From positions 1 through 64,000 of the forward strand of contig CAZLQZ010000007.1 of assembly GCA_964561995.1 (NCBI GenBank): a stretch of 64,000 bases of DNA, in the 5' to 3' direction. Positions 33,907-41,891 of this stretch are shown one piece after another. Origin of the DNA: JABIAG01 sp964561995 (lineage in GTDB: Archaea; Nanobdellota; Nanobdellia; Woesearchaeales; JABIAG01). The number at the start of each line of letters is the position of its first letter. Position 1 is the stretch's first letter. The notes beneath the pieces were generated by a model that saw only the letters and a list, made by a program, of their open reading frames with translations, was not told the DNA's origin and did not search any database. Position numbers and translations under genes: made by a program.

Positions 33907-33996
33907 ATCTTTTTATCTTAAATTATTATATTTAAATGTTTTTAAAACACAATATTTATTAGTGATTAAACTTTATAATTTATAGATTGATTTAAA

Positions 33997-34362
33997 ATGA
34001 ACAAAATCCTCATAGTTGATGATGAAGAGGAGATGCAGTTGTTTTATAAAGAACTGTTGAAAGATTCTTATAAATTATTTTTTTTTAAAAATGTTAATCA
34101 AATTAATAAATTTTTAACTGATAATGAAATTAATCTTATGCTTTTAGATTTAATGTTGTCAAAAGAAGATTGTTTTGGTTTATTAAATAAAATAAAATGT
34201 ATTAAGAAATGTAAGAATTTGAAAATTATTGTTATATCTTGTGATGGTTATGCTGATCAATTAAAAAAGATTTATCCTGATATTTCTATTTTTAAAAAAA
34301 GTTTTGATAAAAAAAAAATATTAAATGAAATAAAGAATATAATGCAAACCGTTATGCTTTGA
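33997..34362 (+). CDS. Orphan response-regulator receiver domain
   Basis: 121 residues, a stand-alone CheY-like receiver. Acidic pair Asp8-Asp9, phosphoacceptor Asp51 (LLDLML), Ser81 at the switch Thr/Ser position and Lys100/101 at the usual lysine. No output domain and no histidine kinase are in the window, so it must act by protein-protein contact or as a phosphate relay. Its stop codon lies within the large hairpin at 34344-34403. Confidence 0.85.
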   Translation: MNKILIVDDEEEMQLFYKELLKDSYKLFFFKNVNQINKFLTDNEINLMLLDLMLSKEDCFGLLNKIKCIKKCKNLKIIVISCDGYADQLKKIYPDISIFKKSFDKKKILNEIKNIMQTVML

Positions 34363-34403
34363 GGGGGGTGTTATAGAAAAGTAACACAACGGTTTGCTTT
34401 TTT
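34344..34403. terminator. Large hairpin with T run between convergent genes
   Basis: GCAAACCGTT (34344-34353) pairs with AACGGTTTGC (34388-34397), and inside it GTGTTA (34368-34373) pairs with TAACAC (34382-34387), stacking directly on the 3' arm. A 14-base bulge ending in a G run sits on the 5' side; TTTTTT follows (34398-34403). Looks like a rho-independent-style or structured 3' end serving the rightward gene, perhaps both genes. Confidence 0.55.
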
Positions 34404-34812
34404 AAGTATCAATTAATTTTTGGGGTGGTTTTCTGAATTCTTTAATCCACATTAATCCGATTCGGGTCATTTCTTTGTTGAAATTTTCAGACAATTTGTA
34501 TGTTTTTTTGTACATGTCGTAGTCGATAATGCCCATGCTTCGAAAGGGTGTTAATATCCTGTCATAAAATTGTCTTTTATTATAGGAGAGTTTGGCTTTT
34601 TTTCCTTTAAATTTTGGTGTTGGAAGTTTTGCAACTATATCGCCTTCATGTAAAGCGGTTGCAAACATGGACATTTGCGCTTTGCCTATTTCTCCATGAT
34701 TTTCCTTCATGAAGTCTACTAACAGTCTGCCGACTATTGTTTGCTGTTCTGTAGCGAACATTAATTCAAATATGTCGTCTGGCATATTAAATCGATCGAA
34801 TAATATGACCAT
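34402..34812 (-). CDS. Uncharacterised protein, possible DNA-binding regulator
   Basis: 136 residues. No family recognised. The N terminus is helical (FELMFATEQQTIVGRLLVDF), the centre is basic (KFKGKKAKLSYNKRQFYDRI) and the end holds YDMYKKTYKLSENFNKEM, perhaps a winged helix. The ATG is leaderless, about 25 bases after a TATA element (34836-34847), and a perfect 20-base palindrome lies just upstream of that promoter, so the gene is probably tightly regulated, possibly by itself. Confidence 0.6.
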   Translation of the reverse strand: MVILFDRFNMPDDIFELMFATEQQTIVGRLLVDFMKENHGEIGKAQMSMFATALHEGDIVAKLPTPKFKGKKAKLSYNKRQFYDRILTPFRSMGIIDYDMYKKTYKLSENFNKEMTRIGLMWIKEFRKPPQKLIDT

Positions 34813-34855
34813 TATAAATAGGGTAATATGTAACTAGTATATAAATGTTTCGTTT

Positions 34856-34875
34856 AGTATACTAATTAGTATACT
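34856..34875. promoter_or_regulatory. Perfect 20-base palindrome, likely operator
   Basis: AGTATACTAATTAGTATACT reads the same on both strands. It starts about 9 bases upstream of the leftward TATA element and about 57 bases before the ATG of the rightward gene at 34933. A dimeric regulator site is the obvious interpretation. Confidence 0.6.
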
Positions 34876-34932
34876 GGTTTCCATATGAAGTCAAGGGGTA
34901 ATTATATAAATAATGTTTAATTATTATTTTCT

Positions 34933-35943
34933 ATGAATAATGCTTTAGTTATTGGTGGAAGAAAAGGTTTTGGAAGATTTGGTGTAAATATTCTTATGGG
35001 TTTAACAGAAAAAGATGGTGTAAAACCTTTTGATAATGTTTATGTTTCAAGTACTTCTTTAGATGGTATTTCCGAGATTAATTCTCGATTAAATCCTCAA
35101 TTAAAAGGAGTTAAAATTTCACCTTATTTTTATGGAAATCCAGCTAATGAAGAAATTCAAAAAATAATAAATGAAAATGAAATTTCTTTTGTTTATGATT
35201 CTTCTCAAGATCCCACAATTGGTGATACTATTCATTTAGTTCATGCAATGTCTGTTCTTGGTTTAGGTGTGAAGTTTATGAGTGAAAAACCATTTGCAAA
35301 TACTAATCTTTTTGGAAGTGATTGTTTTTTTCGGAATTTTTATTTTGAATATACAAAAAACAGAAAAAATTTAAAACAGTTAATTAGTATGGAACTTCCA
35401 TTAGCTTCTTTAAGTAAATCAATTGAAGAAAGTTGTTTGTTAGATGATGCAAAAGATGTTCAGTTTTTTTGGAATACAAAAAAACCTAATTCTACAAAAA
35501 GAAAAATTAGTATTATAGATAATCTTCTTTTACATCCTTTATCATTATTATCTGATGAAGAATTGTTTTTATCTAGTCAAGTTTTATATAATGAAGACTC
35601 TGCAAAAATTGGTTTTGCAAATAAATCTGGATTGAATTTTTCTGTTTCTTTGGGATATGGTAGTAATTTTAGAGGAATGCAAATTAATGGTAAATATTTT
35701 GCAGTAAGAGACTTTAAAGAAAATGGTGAACTTTATTGTTCAATGTTTGAATTACCTGTTAAAATTTTAGAAAATGCAATGGCTTATGAAGGGCCCGGTA
35801 AACAAATATTACCTTCAGTTGCTAATCCTTTAAAACAAAGTTTAGTAAGAGCTATTCAAGGTAAGCCAATTATTGATTCTGATAGGGCTGTTTCACTTCA
35901 ATATATTCTTAATGAAACTGTACAAATGTTAAATTATGAATGA
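34933..35943 (+). CDS. Gfo/Idh/MocA-like oxidoreductase (divergent)
   Basis: 336 residues. A Rossmann start ALVIGGRKGFGRFGVNIL, a conserved-looking EKP in FMSEKPFA near residue 117 (the usual NAD(P)-family motif), and a C-terminal alpha-beta part fit the Gfo/Idh/MocA dehydrogenase family, but the glycine pattern and lack of an obvious catalytic Lys/His pair make the assignment loose. Substrate unknown. It may belong to sugar-nucleotide metabolism. Confidence 0.55.
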   Translation: MNNALVIGGRKGFGRFGVNILMGLTEKDGVKPFDNVYVSSTSLDGISEINSRLNPQLKGVKISPYFYGNPANEEIQKIINENEISFVYDSSQDPTIGDTIHLVHAMSVLGLGVKFMSEKPFANTNLFGSDCFFRNFYFEYTKNRKNLKQLISMELPLASLSKSIEESCLLDDAKDVQFFWNTKKPNSTKRKISIIDNLLLHPLSLLSDEELFLSSQVLYNEDSAKIGFANKSGLNFSVSLGYGSNFRGMQINGKYFAVRDFKENGELYCSMFELPVKILENAMAYEGPGKQILPSVANPLKQSLVRAIQGKPIIDSDRAVSLQYILNETVQMLNYE

Positions 35944-35950
35944 TTTTTGT

Positions 35951-36004
35951 CATTGGACATTTTTATGCGGCACTGGACATATTCTCTCAAAGAGTTTATA
36001 AATG
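35951..36004 (+). promoter_or_regulatory. Promoter-operator copy 1 (paired CAYTGGACA)
   Basis: CATTGGACA (35951-35959) and CACTGGACA (35971-35979) start exactly 20 bases apart, followed by ATTCTC and then the TATA GTTTATAAATG (35994-36004); ATG at 36025 is leaderless. The arrangement is repeated at 36852-36904 before the next gene. Confidence 0.6.
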
Positions 36005-36024
36005 AATTTAATTTATATTAATTT

Positions 36025-36849
36025 ATGGAAAAAGCAATTAAACTTTTTGATAATAAGAAAATAAGGGTCAAATGGGATGATAATAAAGAAGAATGGTATT
36101 TTTCTATTGTTGATGTTATTGGAGTTTTGACTGAAAGTGATTTTCAAAATGCAAGAAATTATTGGAAGGTTTTAAAACATCGTTTAATTGAGGAAGGAAA
36201 TGAAACGGTTACAAATTGTAACCAGTTGAAATTAACTGCAAAAGATGGAAAGTTAAGATTAACTGATGTTGCTGATACTGAACAATTATTAAGATTAATT
36301 CAGTCAGTTCCTTCTAAAAAAGCTGAACCATTTAAATTATGGCTTGCAACAGTTGGAAAAGAAAGAATTGACGAAACCGAAAACCCTGAATTAGCATTTG
36401 ACAGGGCTATGCAAACTTATTTTAAAAAAGGTTATTCAAAAGAATGGATCAATCAAAGATTAAAGACAATTGAAATAAGAAAAGAATTAACTGATGAATG
36501 GAGTAGGGTGGGTGTTAATAAACCAACGGATTATGCAATTCTTACAAATGAAATTACTAAGGCTTGGTCAGGAAAAACGGTTAAGAATTATAAAAAATTA
36601 AAAGATTTAAAGAAAGAAAGTTTAAGAGATAATATGACTAATTTAGAACTAGTTCTTAATATGCTTGCTGAAACTACAACTACCGAATTTTCAAAAAAAG
36701 AAGACCCTCATACTATTGAAAAAAGTAAAAAGATTGCAAAGAAAGGTGGGAAAGTTGCAGGCAATGCTCGAAAAGATATAGAAAATCAATTAGGAGAAAG
36801 TGTTGTTACTTCAAAAAATTCCAAACAAATCCATTTAGATAAATCTTAA
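36025..36849 (+). CDS. BRO-N domain protein, DinD-like
   Basis: 274 residues. A BRO-N/antirepressor-like domain at the N terminus (KKIRVKWDDNKEEWYFSIVD, with LTDVADTEQLLRLIQSVPS) and a C-terminal region ending GKVAGNARKDIENQLGESVV, resembling DinD-type and phage antirepressor-linked proteins. Such proteins bind DNA; E. coli DinD is damage-inducible and affects RecA. The gene is flanked by two near-identical promoter-operator segments and precedes a DNA-repair pair, which points to a shared damage response. Confidence 0.8.
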   Translation: MEKAIKLFDNKKIRVKWDDNKEEWYFSIVDVIGVLTESDFQNARNYWKVLKHRLIEEGNETVTNCNQLKLTAKDGKLRLTDVADTEQLLRLIQSVPSKKAEPFKLWLATVGKERIDETENPELAFDRAMQTYFKKGYSKEWINQRLKTIEIRKELTDEWSRVGVNKPTDYAILTNEITKAWSGKTVKNYKKLKDLKKESLRDNMTNLELVLNMLAETTTTEFSKKEDPHTIEKSKKIAKKGGKVAGNARKDIENQLGESVVTSKNSKQIHLDKS

Positions 36850-36851
36850 CC

Positions 36852-36904
36852 CACTGGACATTTTTGTACCACACTGGACATATTCTCGCACAGCATATTT
36901 AAAC
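36852..36904 (+). promoter_or_regulatory. Promoter-operator copy 2 (paired CACTGGACA)
   Basis: CACTGGACA at 36852-36860 and 36872-36880, again 20 bases apart, followed by TATTCTC and a TATA CATATTTAAAC (36894-36904). Distance to the ATG (53) equals that in copy 1 (54). It drives the radical SAM gene at 36925. Confidence 0.6.
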
Positions 36905-36924
36905 AAATTCTTAATTATTTAATT

Positions 36925-38046
36925 ATGAATATTTTAGATAAAGTTAAAATTCTTGGTGATGCTGGAAAGTATGATAATTGTGCTAGTTCTGCATCTAAAA
37001 GAAAAGTGGATGTTAAGGATGGCATAGGAAATGCTGCAAAAGGTGGGTTATGTCATTCTTTTATTAATGGTAGGTGCGTTTCATTGTATAAAACACTTTA
37101 TACAAATGCTTGCTCATTTGATTGTAAATATTGTGAAAATAGTTCTTGTAATAAAAGAGTTGCTAAATTTACGCCTGATGAACTAGCTAAAACTTTTATG
37201 AAATTATATATTACTAATTGTGTTGAAGGTTTGTTTTTATCTTCTGGAATTGTTCAAAATCCTGATAAAACAACTGAAGAGATGATTCAAGCAGTAAATT
37301 TAATTCGTAATAGGTATAACTTTCATGGTTATATTCATTTTAAAGTTCTTCCAGGTACTAGTAAAGAATTAATTAAACAAGCTTCTGAGTTTTCTGATAG
37401 GTTAAGTATTAATTTAGAAGCTCCTAACAAAAATAGATTAAATGAAGTTTCTTCTGTTAAAAATTTTAAAACTGATATTTTAAGAAGACAAGCATGGATT
37501 AAAAGAATGAAATTACCTGCCGGACAAACTACTCAATTAGTTGTTGGTGCAAGTGATGAAACAGATTTAGAAATTCTTAAAATGGTAGATTGGGAGTATG
37601 AAAATTTTGATTTAAAACGTGCATATTATTCTGCTTTTATTCCAGTTCCAAAAACAGCTTTCGAAAATAAGCAAAAAACTATGTTGAATCGTGAACATAA
37701 GTTGTATAGTGTTGATTTTATGTTAAGAACTTATGGTATGGAATTAAAGGAATTTAAACAAATTATGGATGATGGTAACTTACCAAAAGAAGATCCTAAA
37801 TTAGTTTTAGCTAGAGAAAATTTTTCAGGACCAGTTGACATTAATGAATCTTCATATAGTGAATTAATTAGAGTTCCTGGAATTGGACCTTTATCTGCTA
37901 AGAAAATAATAAGTTTAAAAAAATCAGGATGTAAAATAAAAAAGTATGAAGAATTGCATAATATAGGTATTGTTCTAAAAAGAGCAAAACAATTTATTTC
38001 AGTTAATGGTTGCAGGCAAAGAATGTTGGGTGAATTTAATGTATGA
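36925..38046 (+). CDS. Putative DNA modification/repair radical SAM protein
   Basis: 373 residues. The CxxxCxxC cluster is at Cys63, Cys67 and Cys70 (CSFDCKYC), binding the [4Fe-4S] cluster and S-adenosylmethionine. A helix-hairpin-helix near 305-345 (ELIRVPGIGPLSAKKIISLK) binds DNA. This is the TIGR03916 type, which occurs next to the DUF4130/TIGR03915 partner and, in many genomes, linked with uracil-DNA glycosylase; here DUF4130 follows with an 8-base overlap. Substrate unknown. Confidence 0.9.
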   Translation: MNILDKVKILGDAGKYDNCASSASKRKVDVKDGIGNAAKGGLCHSFINGRCVSLYKTLYTNACSFDCKYCENSSCNKRVAKFTPDELAKTFMKLYITNCVEGLFLSSGIVQNPDKTTEEMIQAVNLIRNRYNFHGYIHFKVLPGTSKELIKQASEFSDRLSINLEAPNKNRLNEVSSVKNFKTDILRRQAWIKRMKLPAGQTTQLVVGASDETDLEILKMVDWEYENFDLKRAYYSAFIPVPKTAFENKQKTMLNREHKLYSVDFMLRTYGMELKEFKQIMDDGNLPKEDPKLVLARENFSGPVDINESSYSELIRVPGIGPLSAKKIISLKKSGCKIKKYEELHNIGIVLKRAKQFISVNGCRQRMLGEFNV

Positions 38047-38614
38047 TTTAGAATATATTAAACGGCATAAAAAATTCGATCAAAATGTAATTAATATTCT
38101 TAATAATCAAGATCAACGTTTGGTCTTAAATAAGGCAACTAAAGAATCTAGAACATTTCATGATTGGGGTAAACAAGTAGGAGGTGAAGCACATAGAATA
38201 ATTTCCTTTACAAGATTGAAAATCTCAGATAAAGGAATTTTATATTCCGAAATATTTTCTGAACATAAGGTTGAAGATATTGTTATTAATTTTTTTCATA
38301 GACGTTTTCCTAAATTTTTGATTGTTATTGGAAGTAAAAGAATTGTTTATTCAATTGATAAGTTTGGTGTTAGAAAAAAACATCTTGAAAGTGTTAAGAA
38401 TGTAGTTAATCATTTAGAAAAAAATTATTTTGATGAGTTTTTGATGAATTTAAATTCTGAAGAAGATATGTGGAAAACTTATTATTATTCTCAAAATATA
38501 TTGCAAAGAAGAAATAAAAAGTTACAGGTAAAAATGATGCCTAAGAAGTATATGAAACACATGGGTATAGAAAATGAGTTTTATAAGGGGAATAAGAAGT
38601 TGGATGAGTTTTAA
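38039..38614 (+). CDS. DUF4130 (TIGR03915) partner of the radical SAM protein
   Basis: 191 residues from the ATG at 38039, preceded by GGGTGA (38028-38033); an upstream in-frame ATG (38006) is rejected. The HDWGKQVGGEAHRIISFTRL and FHRRFPKFLIVIG segments match the DUF4130 family, always found with the radical SAM protein. In related genomes it is fused to, or adjacent to, uracil-DNA glycosylase, so a role in repairing damaged bases is inferred. Confidence 0.88.
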   Translation: MYDLEYIKRHKKFDQNVINILNNQDQRLVLNKATKESRTFHDWGKQVGGEAHRIISFTRLKISDKGILYSEIFSEHKVEDIVINFFHRRFPKFLIVIGSKRIVYSIDKFGVRKKHLESVKNVVNHLEKNYFDEFLMNLNSEEDMWKTYYYSQNILQRRNKKLQVKMMPKKYMKHMGIENEFYKGNKKLDEF

Positions 38615-38622
38615 ACAAAAAC

Positions 38623-38665
38623 TTTATATAAGTTTATATACTTATTTATATAAGTTTATATACTT
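38623..38665. repeat. 22-base tandem repeat, operator of the toxin-antitoxin operon
   Basis: A 21-base sequence with TTTATATAAG (38623-38643) recurs at 38645-38665, one copy every 22 bases, i.e. two helical turns. It covers the probable TATA region 11-50 bases before the antitoxin ATG, as expected for autorepression by an antitoxin. Confidence 0.55.
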
Positions 38666-38675
38666 CGGAGGGAAA

Positions 38676-38951
38676 ATGACGAAAAAACAACAAAAGTTAA
38701 AGGTAATTCATTATCCTAGTTTAAAAACTGTACTTATGGTTGAAAATACATTGAAAAAAGCAAATAATTTACTTAATCGAGAGGAATTAAAAAAAATATT
38801 ACCTACTAAAGTTATGCATCAAACACTTAATGTGATTTTAAATTATTTAGAAAAATCTGGAAAAATTTTGGATGGTAGAAAAGGAATTCTTTGGATTTAT
38901 AATACTAGTATAAAAATGAATCAAGCAATAAAAAAAGGTGTAGAGTTGTGA
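38676..38951 (+). CDS. Antitoxin-like small helix-turn-helix protein
   Basis: 91 residues from the ATG at 38676, chosen because GGAGGG (38668-38673) precedes it; an earlier ATG (38574) is upstream of the promoter repeat. KTVLMVENTLKKANNLLNRE and LNVILNYLEKSGKILDGRKG form a wing-helix-like DNA-binding domain. It ends with GTGA overlapping the RelE-like toxin start, the classic antitoxin-toxin arrangement. Confidence 0.7.
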   Translation: MTKKQQKLKVIHYPSLKTVLMVENTLKKANNLLNREELKKILPTKVMHQTLNVILNYLEKSGKILDGRKGILWIYNTSIKMNQAIKKGVEL

Positions 38952-39352
38952 ACTTTAAAGGAAAAGAAATTAAGGTTATTATTACAGGAGATGCAAAAAA
39001 AGAATTTGATGAACTTAATAAAATTGTAGGAATTGAAATAAATCAAGGAATTGAAAAAAGTGATCATCAAATATTATTTAAATCTTTAAAACAAAAAATA
39101 GAATTTTTAAAAGATAATCCTCAATATGGAGTTCATATTGAAAAAAGAAAAATTCCTTCTAAATATCTTAAAGATTATGATGTTAATAATTTATGGAAAG
39201 TTAATTTATCTGGTGCTTGGAGAATGATTTATACAATAAGAGGGACAGAAATTGAAGTAATCGCTTTAATTTTAGATTTATTGAATCATAAAAATTATGA
39301 TAAAAAATTCGGTTATAAAAATCTTAATTTAATATTCCAAAAAATCCTTTGA
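38948..39352 (+). CDS. RelE/ParE-type toxin
   Basis: 134 residues starting with GTG. LWKVNLSGAWRMIYTIRGTE and IALILDLLNHKNYDKKFGYK are the conserved second half of archaeal RelE-like toxins, with the basic/Arg and Tyr residues (RMIY) that act on ribosome-bound mRNA in RelE. Translationally coupled to the antitoxin. It runs into the convergent end of XPD by 29 bases. Confidence 0.8.
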   Translation: MNFKGKEIKVIITGDAKKEFDELNKIVGIEINQGIEKSDHQILFKSLKQKIEFLKDNPQYGVHIEKRKIPSKYLKDYDVNNLWKVNLSGAWRMIYTIRGTEIEVIALILDLLNHKNYDKKFGYKNLNLIFQKIL

Positions 39353-41162
39353 TCAATCTTTCATATTCTAAACTAACTTTAACATCTTCAGAAAAACATT
39401 TTTTATAATTAGACCATGCATATCGTTTATCCATATAAACAACAATTCCCTTATCTGTTTCACTTCTAATACATCTTCCTGCATTTTGTAATACTTTTGA
39501 TATAGCTGGAAGAACATAACCATAATCCCATCCTTTTGAGAATTTTTTGTCATAATAATCGATTAAAGCTTGCATTTCTAGGTCTGGTTTATTTAAAGGC
39601 AATCCGACAACTACAACACATTTTAACAGGTCTCCGGGCAAATCAACCCCTTCTCCAAAAGATCCTGATGCAACTCCTAATAGAACTGCTCCTGAATTTT
39701 TATATTCTTTAAATCTGTCAAGCAATTCTTCTTTTTCTTGTTTAGTCATCCCTGCAATTTCATTAAAAACTGTTTTATGACATAATTCTGAGAATAAAGC
39801 ATATACATTATCTCTGATAAAATAAGATGGAAAAAATACTGCACTGTTTCCTGGAACTGAATTACAAACATTAGCTAAAGTTGATGCAATGTTTTTGTAT
39901 TGTTGTAGACTTCTTTCAGTGAATTTTGTTGTAGTGTTTGGAATAATTAAGTTTAATTTATTTTTTTTAGGAAATGGTGAAGGTAATTCTTCTTCTTGTC
40001 CACCAACTCCTAATAAATCATTATACATTTTTACAGGGGTTAATGTTCCACTCATTAATATTGCCGAGTAACAATTGTCAAATATTTGTTTGGAAATTAT
40101 TGATGGGTCTAAAGCCGAGTGTGTTAATTCAATTCTTTCCCCCCTTGGAGAAATAACGTGTCTTATAATATTAACAAAACTTTCTGCATCTTTATATTTT
40201 TGAAGAAAATTAGCTATAATGCCTAAATAACTTCTTTTATTGTTTTCTCTTGTTACTTCTGCAAGTTCTTCAAATAAATCAATAACGTCTTCTTTATCTT
40301 CAATACTAAACTCTCCTTTTTTAATTACTTTTTCTTCATCCATTCCAAGTAAATCTAATAATTTTTCTTGTAATTCATCTAATAATGGGAAGCAATCGTC
40401 TCTTTTTAGAAAGTTAGCTTCTTTTCTAGCTTGATTAACAAAAAAAGTGGACATTCTTACTGTTAATAATTCTCTTAATCTTCCTGGCAAGTTATGGGCT
40501 TCATCAACAATAATTATTGAGTCTTCTAATTCTTTTTTTGATTTTAAAAAGAATGTTCTCATAACAGATGGGTTAAAAATGTAATAATAATCAGCAACAA
40601 CAACTTTTGCTTTTTTTGACATAGTTAAAGAAACTTCATAAGGGCATAATTTTTCTTCTTCACAGTATTTAATAGTTTCATGAACTTCTAATGGTGAAAG
40701 ATCAGTTAATTCTTGGATTGTTTTTTTTCCAAGCATACTTAGTTTAGCTCCATCTTTTAAATTAGTATAGAATTCGCATTTTTCATCTTCTTTTTGTTTT
40801 TTACAAAATTCAGCAAATTCTCCTGAAGATAATAATTCAATTGCTGGTTGTAAACACATATGTTTTTTGCCAATTATGTCAATAACTGGAATTTTTAAAT
40901 TATATTTTTCTTTAATTTGTTTTAAAGTATCAATTGCTATCTTATGTTGAGTGTGACGGGATGTTAAGAAAAACACAGTTAAATCTTCTTCTTCAGCTTT
41001 TTTTAACGCTGGACCAATAGACGCGACGGTTTTACCTAATCCTGTTGGAGCATGAACTACTAGATTTTCTTTATTGTTTATTGCATTTGAAATAGATTCG
41101 ATTAATTTATCTTGTACATTTCTGATTTCTTCAAAAGGGAATAGAACGTCTTCTTTGTTCAT
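39324..41162 (-). CDS. xpd: XPD/DinG-type iron-sulfur DNA helicase
   Basis: 612 residues. Walker A APTGLGKT (39-46), DEAH box IVDEAHN near 218, and four cysteines between the first two helicase motifs (in KHMCLQP, EFCKKQ, KCEFY and KLCPYE), which hold the [4Fe-4S] cluster of XPD-family helicases. It unwinds DNA 5' to 3'. The archaeal enzyme is involved in nucleotide-excision-like repair. Its position beside the radical SAM/DUF4130 and DinD-like genes fits a repair neighbourhood. Confidence 0.92.
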   Translation of the reverse strand: MNKEDVLFPFEEIRNVQDKLIESISNAINNKENLVVHAPTGLGKTVASIGPALKKAEEEDLTVFFLTSRHTQHKIAIDTLKQIKEKYNLKIPVIDIIGKKHMCLQPAIELLSSGEFAEFCKKQKEDEKCEFYTNLKDGAKLSMLGKKTIQELTDLSPLEVHETIKYCEEEKLCPYEVSLTMSKKAKVVVADYYYIFNPSVMRTFFLKSKKELEDSIIIVDEAHNLPGRLRELLTVRMSTFFVNQARKEANFLKRDDCFPLLDELQEKLLDLLGMDEEKVIKKGEFSIEDKEDVIDLFEELAEVTRENNKRSYLGIIANFLQKYKDAESFVNIIRHVISPRGERIELTHSALDPSIISKQIFDNCYSAILMSGTLTPVKMYNDLLGVGGQEEELPSPFPKKNKLNLIIPNTTTKFTERSLQQYKNIASTLANVCNSVPGNSAVFFPSYFIRDNVYALFSELCHKTVFNEIAGMTKQEKEELLDRFKEYKNSGAVLLGVASGSFGEGVDLPGDLLKCVVVVGLPLNKPDLEMQALIDYYDKKFSKGWDYGYVLPAISKVLQNAGRCIRSETDKGIVVYMDKRYAWSNYKKCFSEDVKVSLEYERLIKGFFGILN

Positions 41163-41216
41163 GTTTAAATGTTTTTATGGGTATTAATAAAGTTTATTGT
41201 GGTAGGATTGGAAGAT

Positions 41217-41855
41217 TTACGGTTTGAATATTTTAAAGAAATGTTGGATTTCAAGTAAAAAAGTCCACCAAATTATTTTTACATCTAGTAAAAAATTCAT
41301 TTTTTTAGCATAGAATAAGTTTGCCCGATGTCTTAATGTATGAGTTTTTTTTTGTGGAGTTAGAAGTTTATATTTGGTTAATATCTTTTTTCTTGTTTTT
41401 TCATCAATGTAAGACAAATCACTCATTAAACCTGTAAAACCAGGTCTGATTTTGTAAACTTTTTTTAAATCTGAGTTTGTTTTAATTTCTTTTTTGTAGT
41501 TTTCTTTTAAAATTGGTCTGTATCCAATAAAGCTCATATTTCCAATGAAAATATTCCATAATTGTGGAAGTTCATCTAAGTGTATTGGACGAATGATTTT
41601 TCCAATTCTAGTTGTTAATGAGTTAATACTTTTACCTTTTTTTTGCATTTTTGCAGCATTAACAACCATTGTTCTAAATTTATATATTGTAAATAATTTG
41701 CCATTCATTCCAATTCTTTTTTGTTTGAAAAAAACTGGTAATCCTGAGAATGTTAGAAATAATAAGTATAAAATCATTAAAATTGGAGAAAAAAGTATTA
41801 AGAAAATAAATGAGAAAATTATATCCAATATTCTTTTGATATGAGTGTAAAACAT
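41217..41855 (-). CDS. Small phosphoglycosyl transferase 1
   Basis: 212 residues. An N-terminal re-entrant hydrophobic segment (about 12-38), then KFRTM near 62, the catalytic Asp-Glu in HLDELPQLWNIFIGNMSFIG. The usual GPRP after it is YRP here, one substitution. It starts glycan assembly by moving a sugar-1-phosphate from a nucleotide sugar to a polyprenyl phosphate. Last gene of the leftward glycan locus. Confidence 0.88.
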   Translation of the reverse strand: MFYTHIKRILDIIFSFIFLILFSPILMILYLLFLTFSGLPVFFKQKRIGMNGKLFTIYKFRTMVVNAAKMQKKGKSINSLTTRIGKIIRPIHLDELPQLWNIFIGNMSFIGYRPILKENYKKEIKTNSDLKKVYKIRPGFTGLMSDLSYIDEKTRKKILTKYKLLTPQKKTHTLRHRANLFYAKKMNFLLDVKIIWWTFLLEIQHFFKIFKP

Positions 41856-41891
41856 ATGTTAAAAAATGTAAGAACTAGTTTAAATGTTTTG

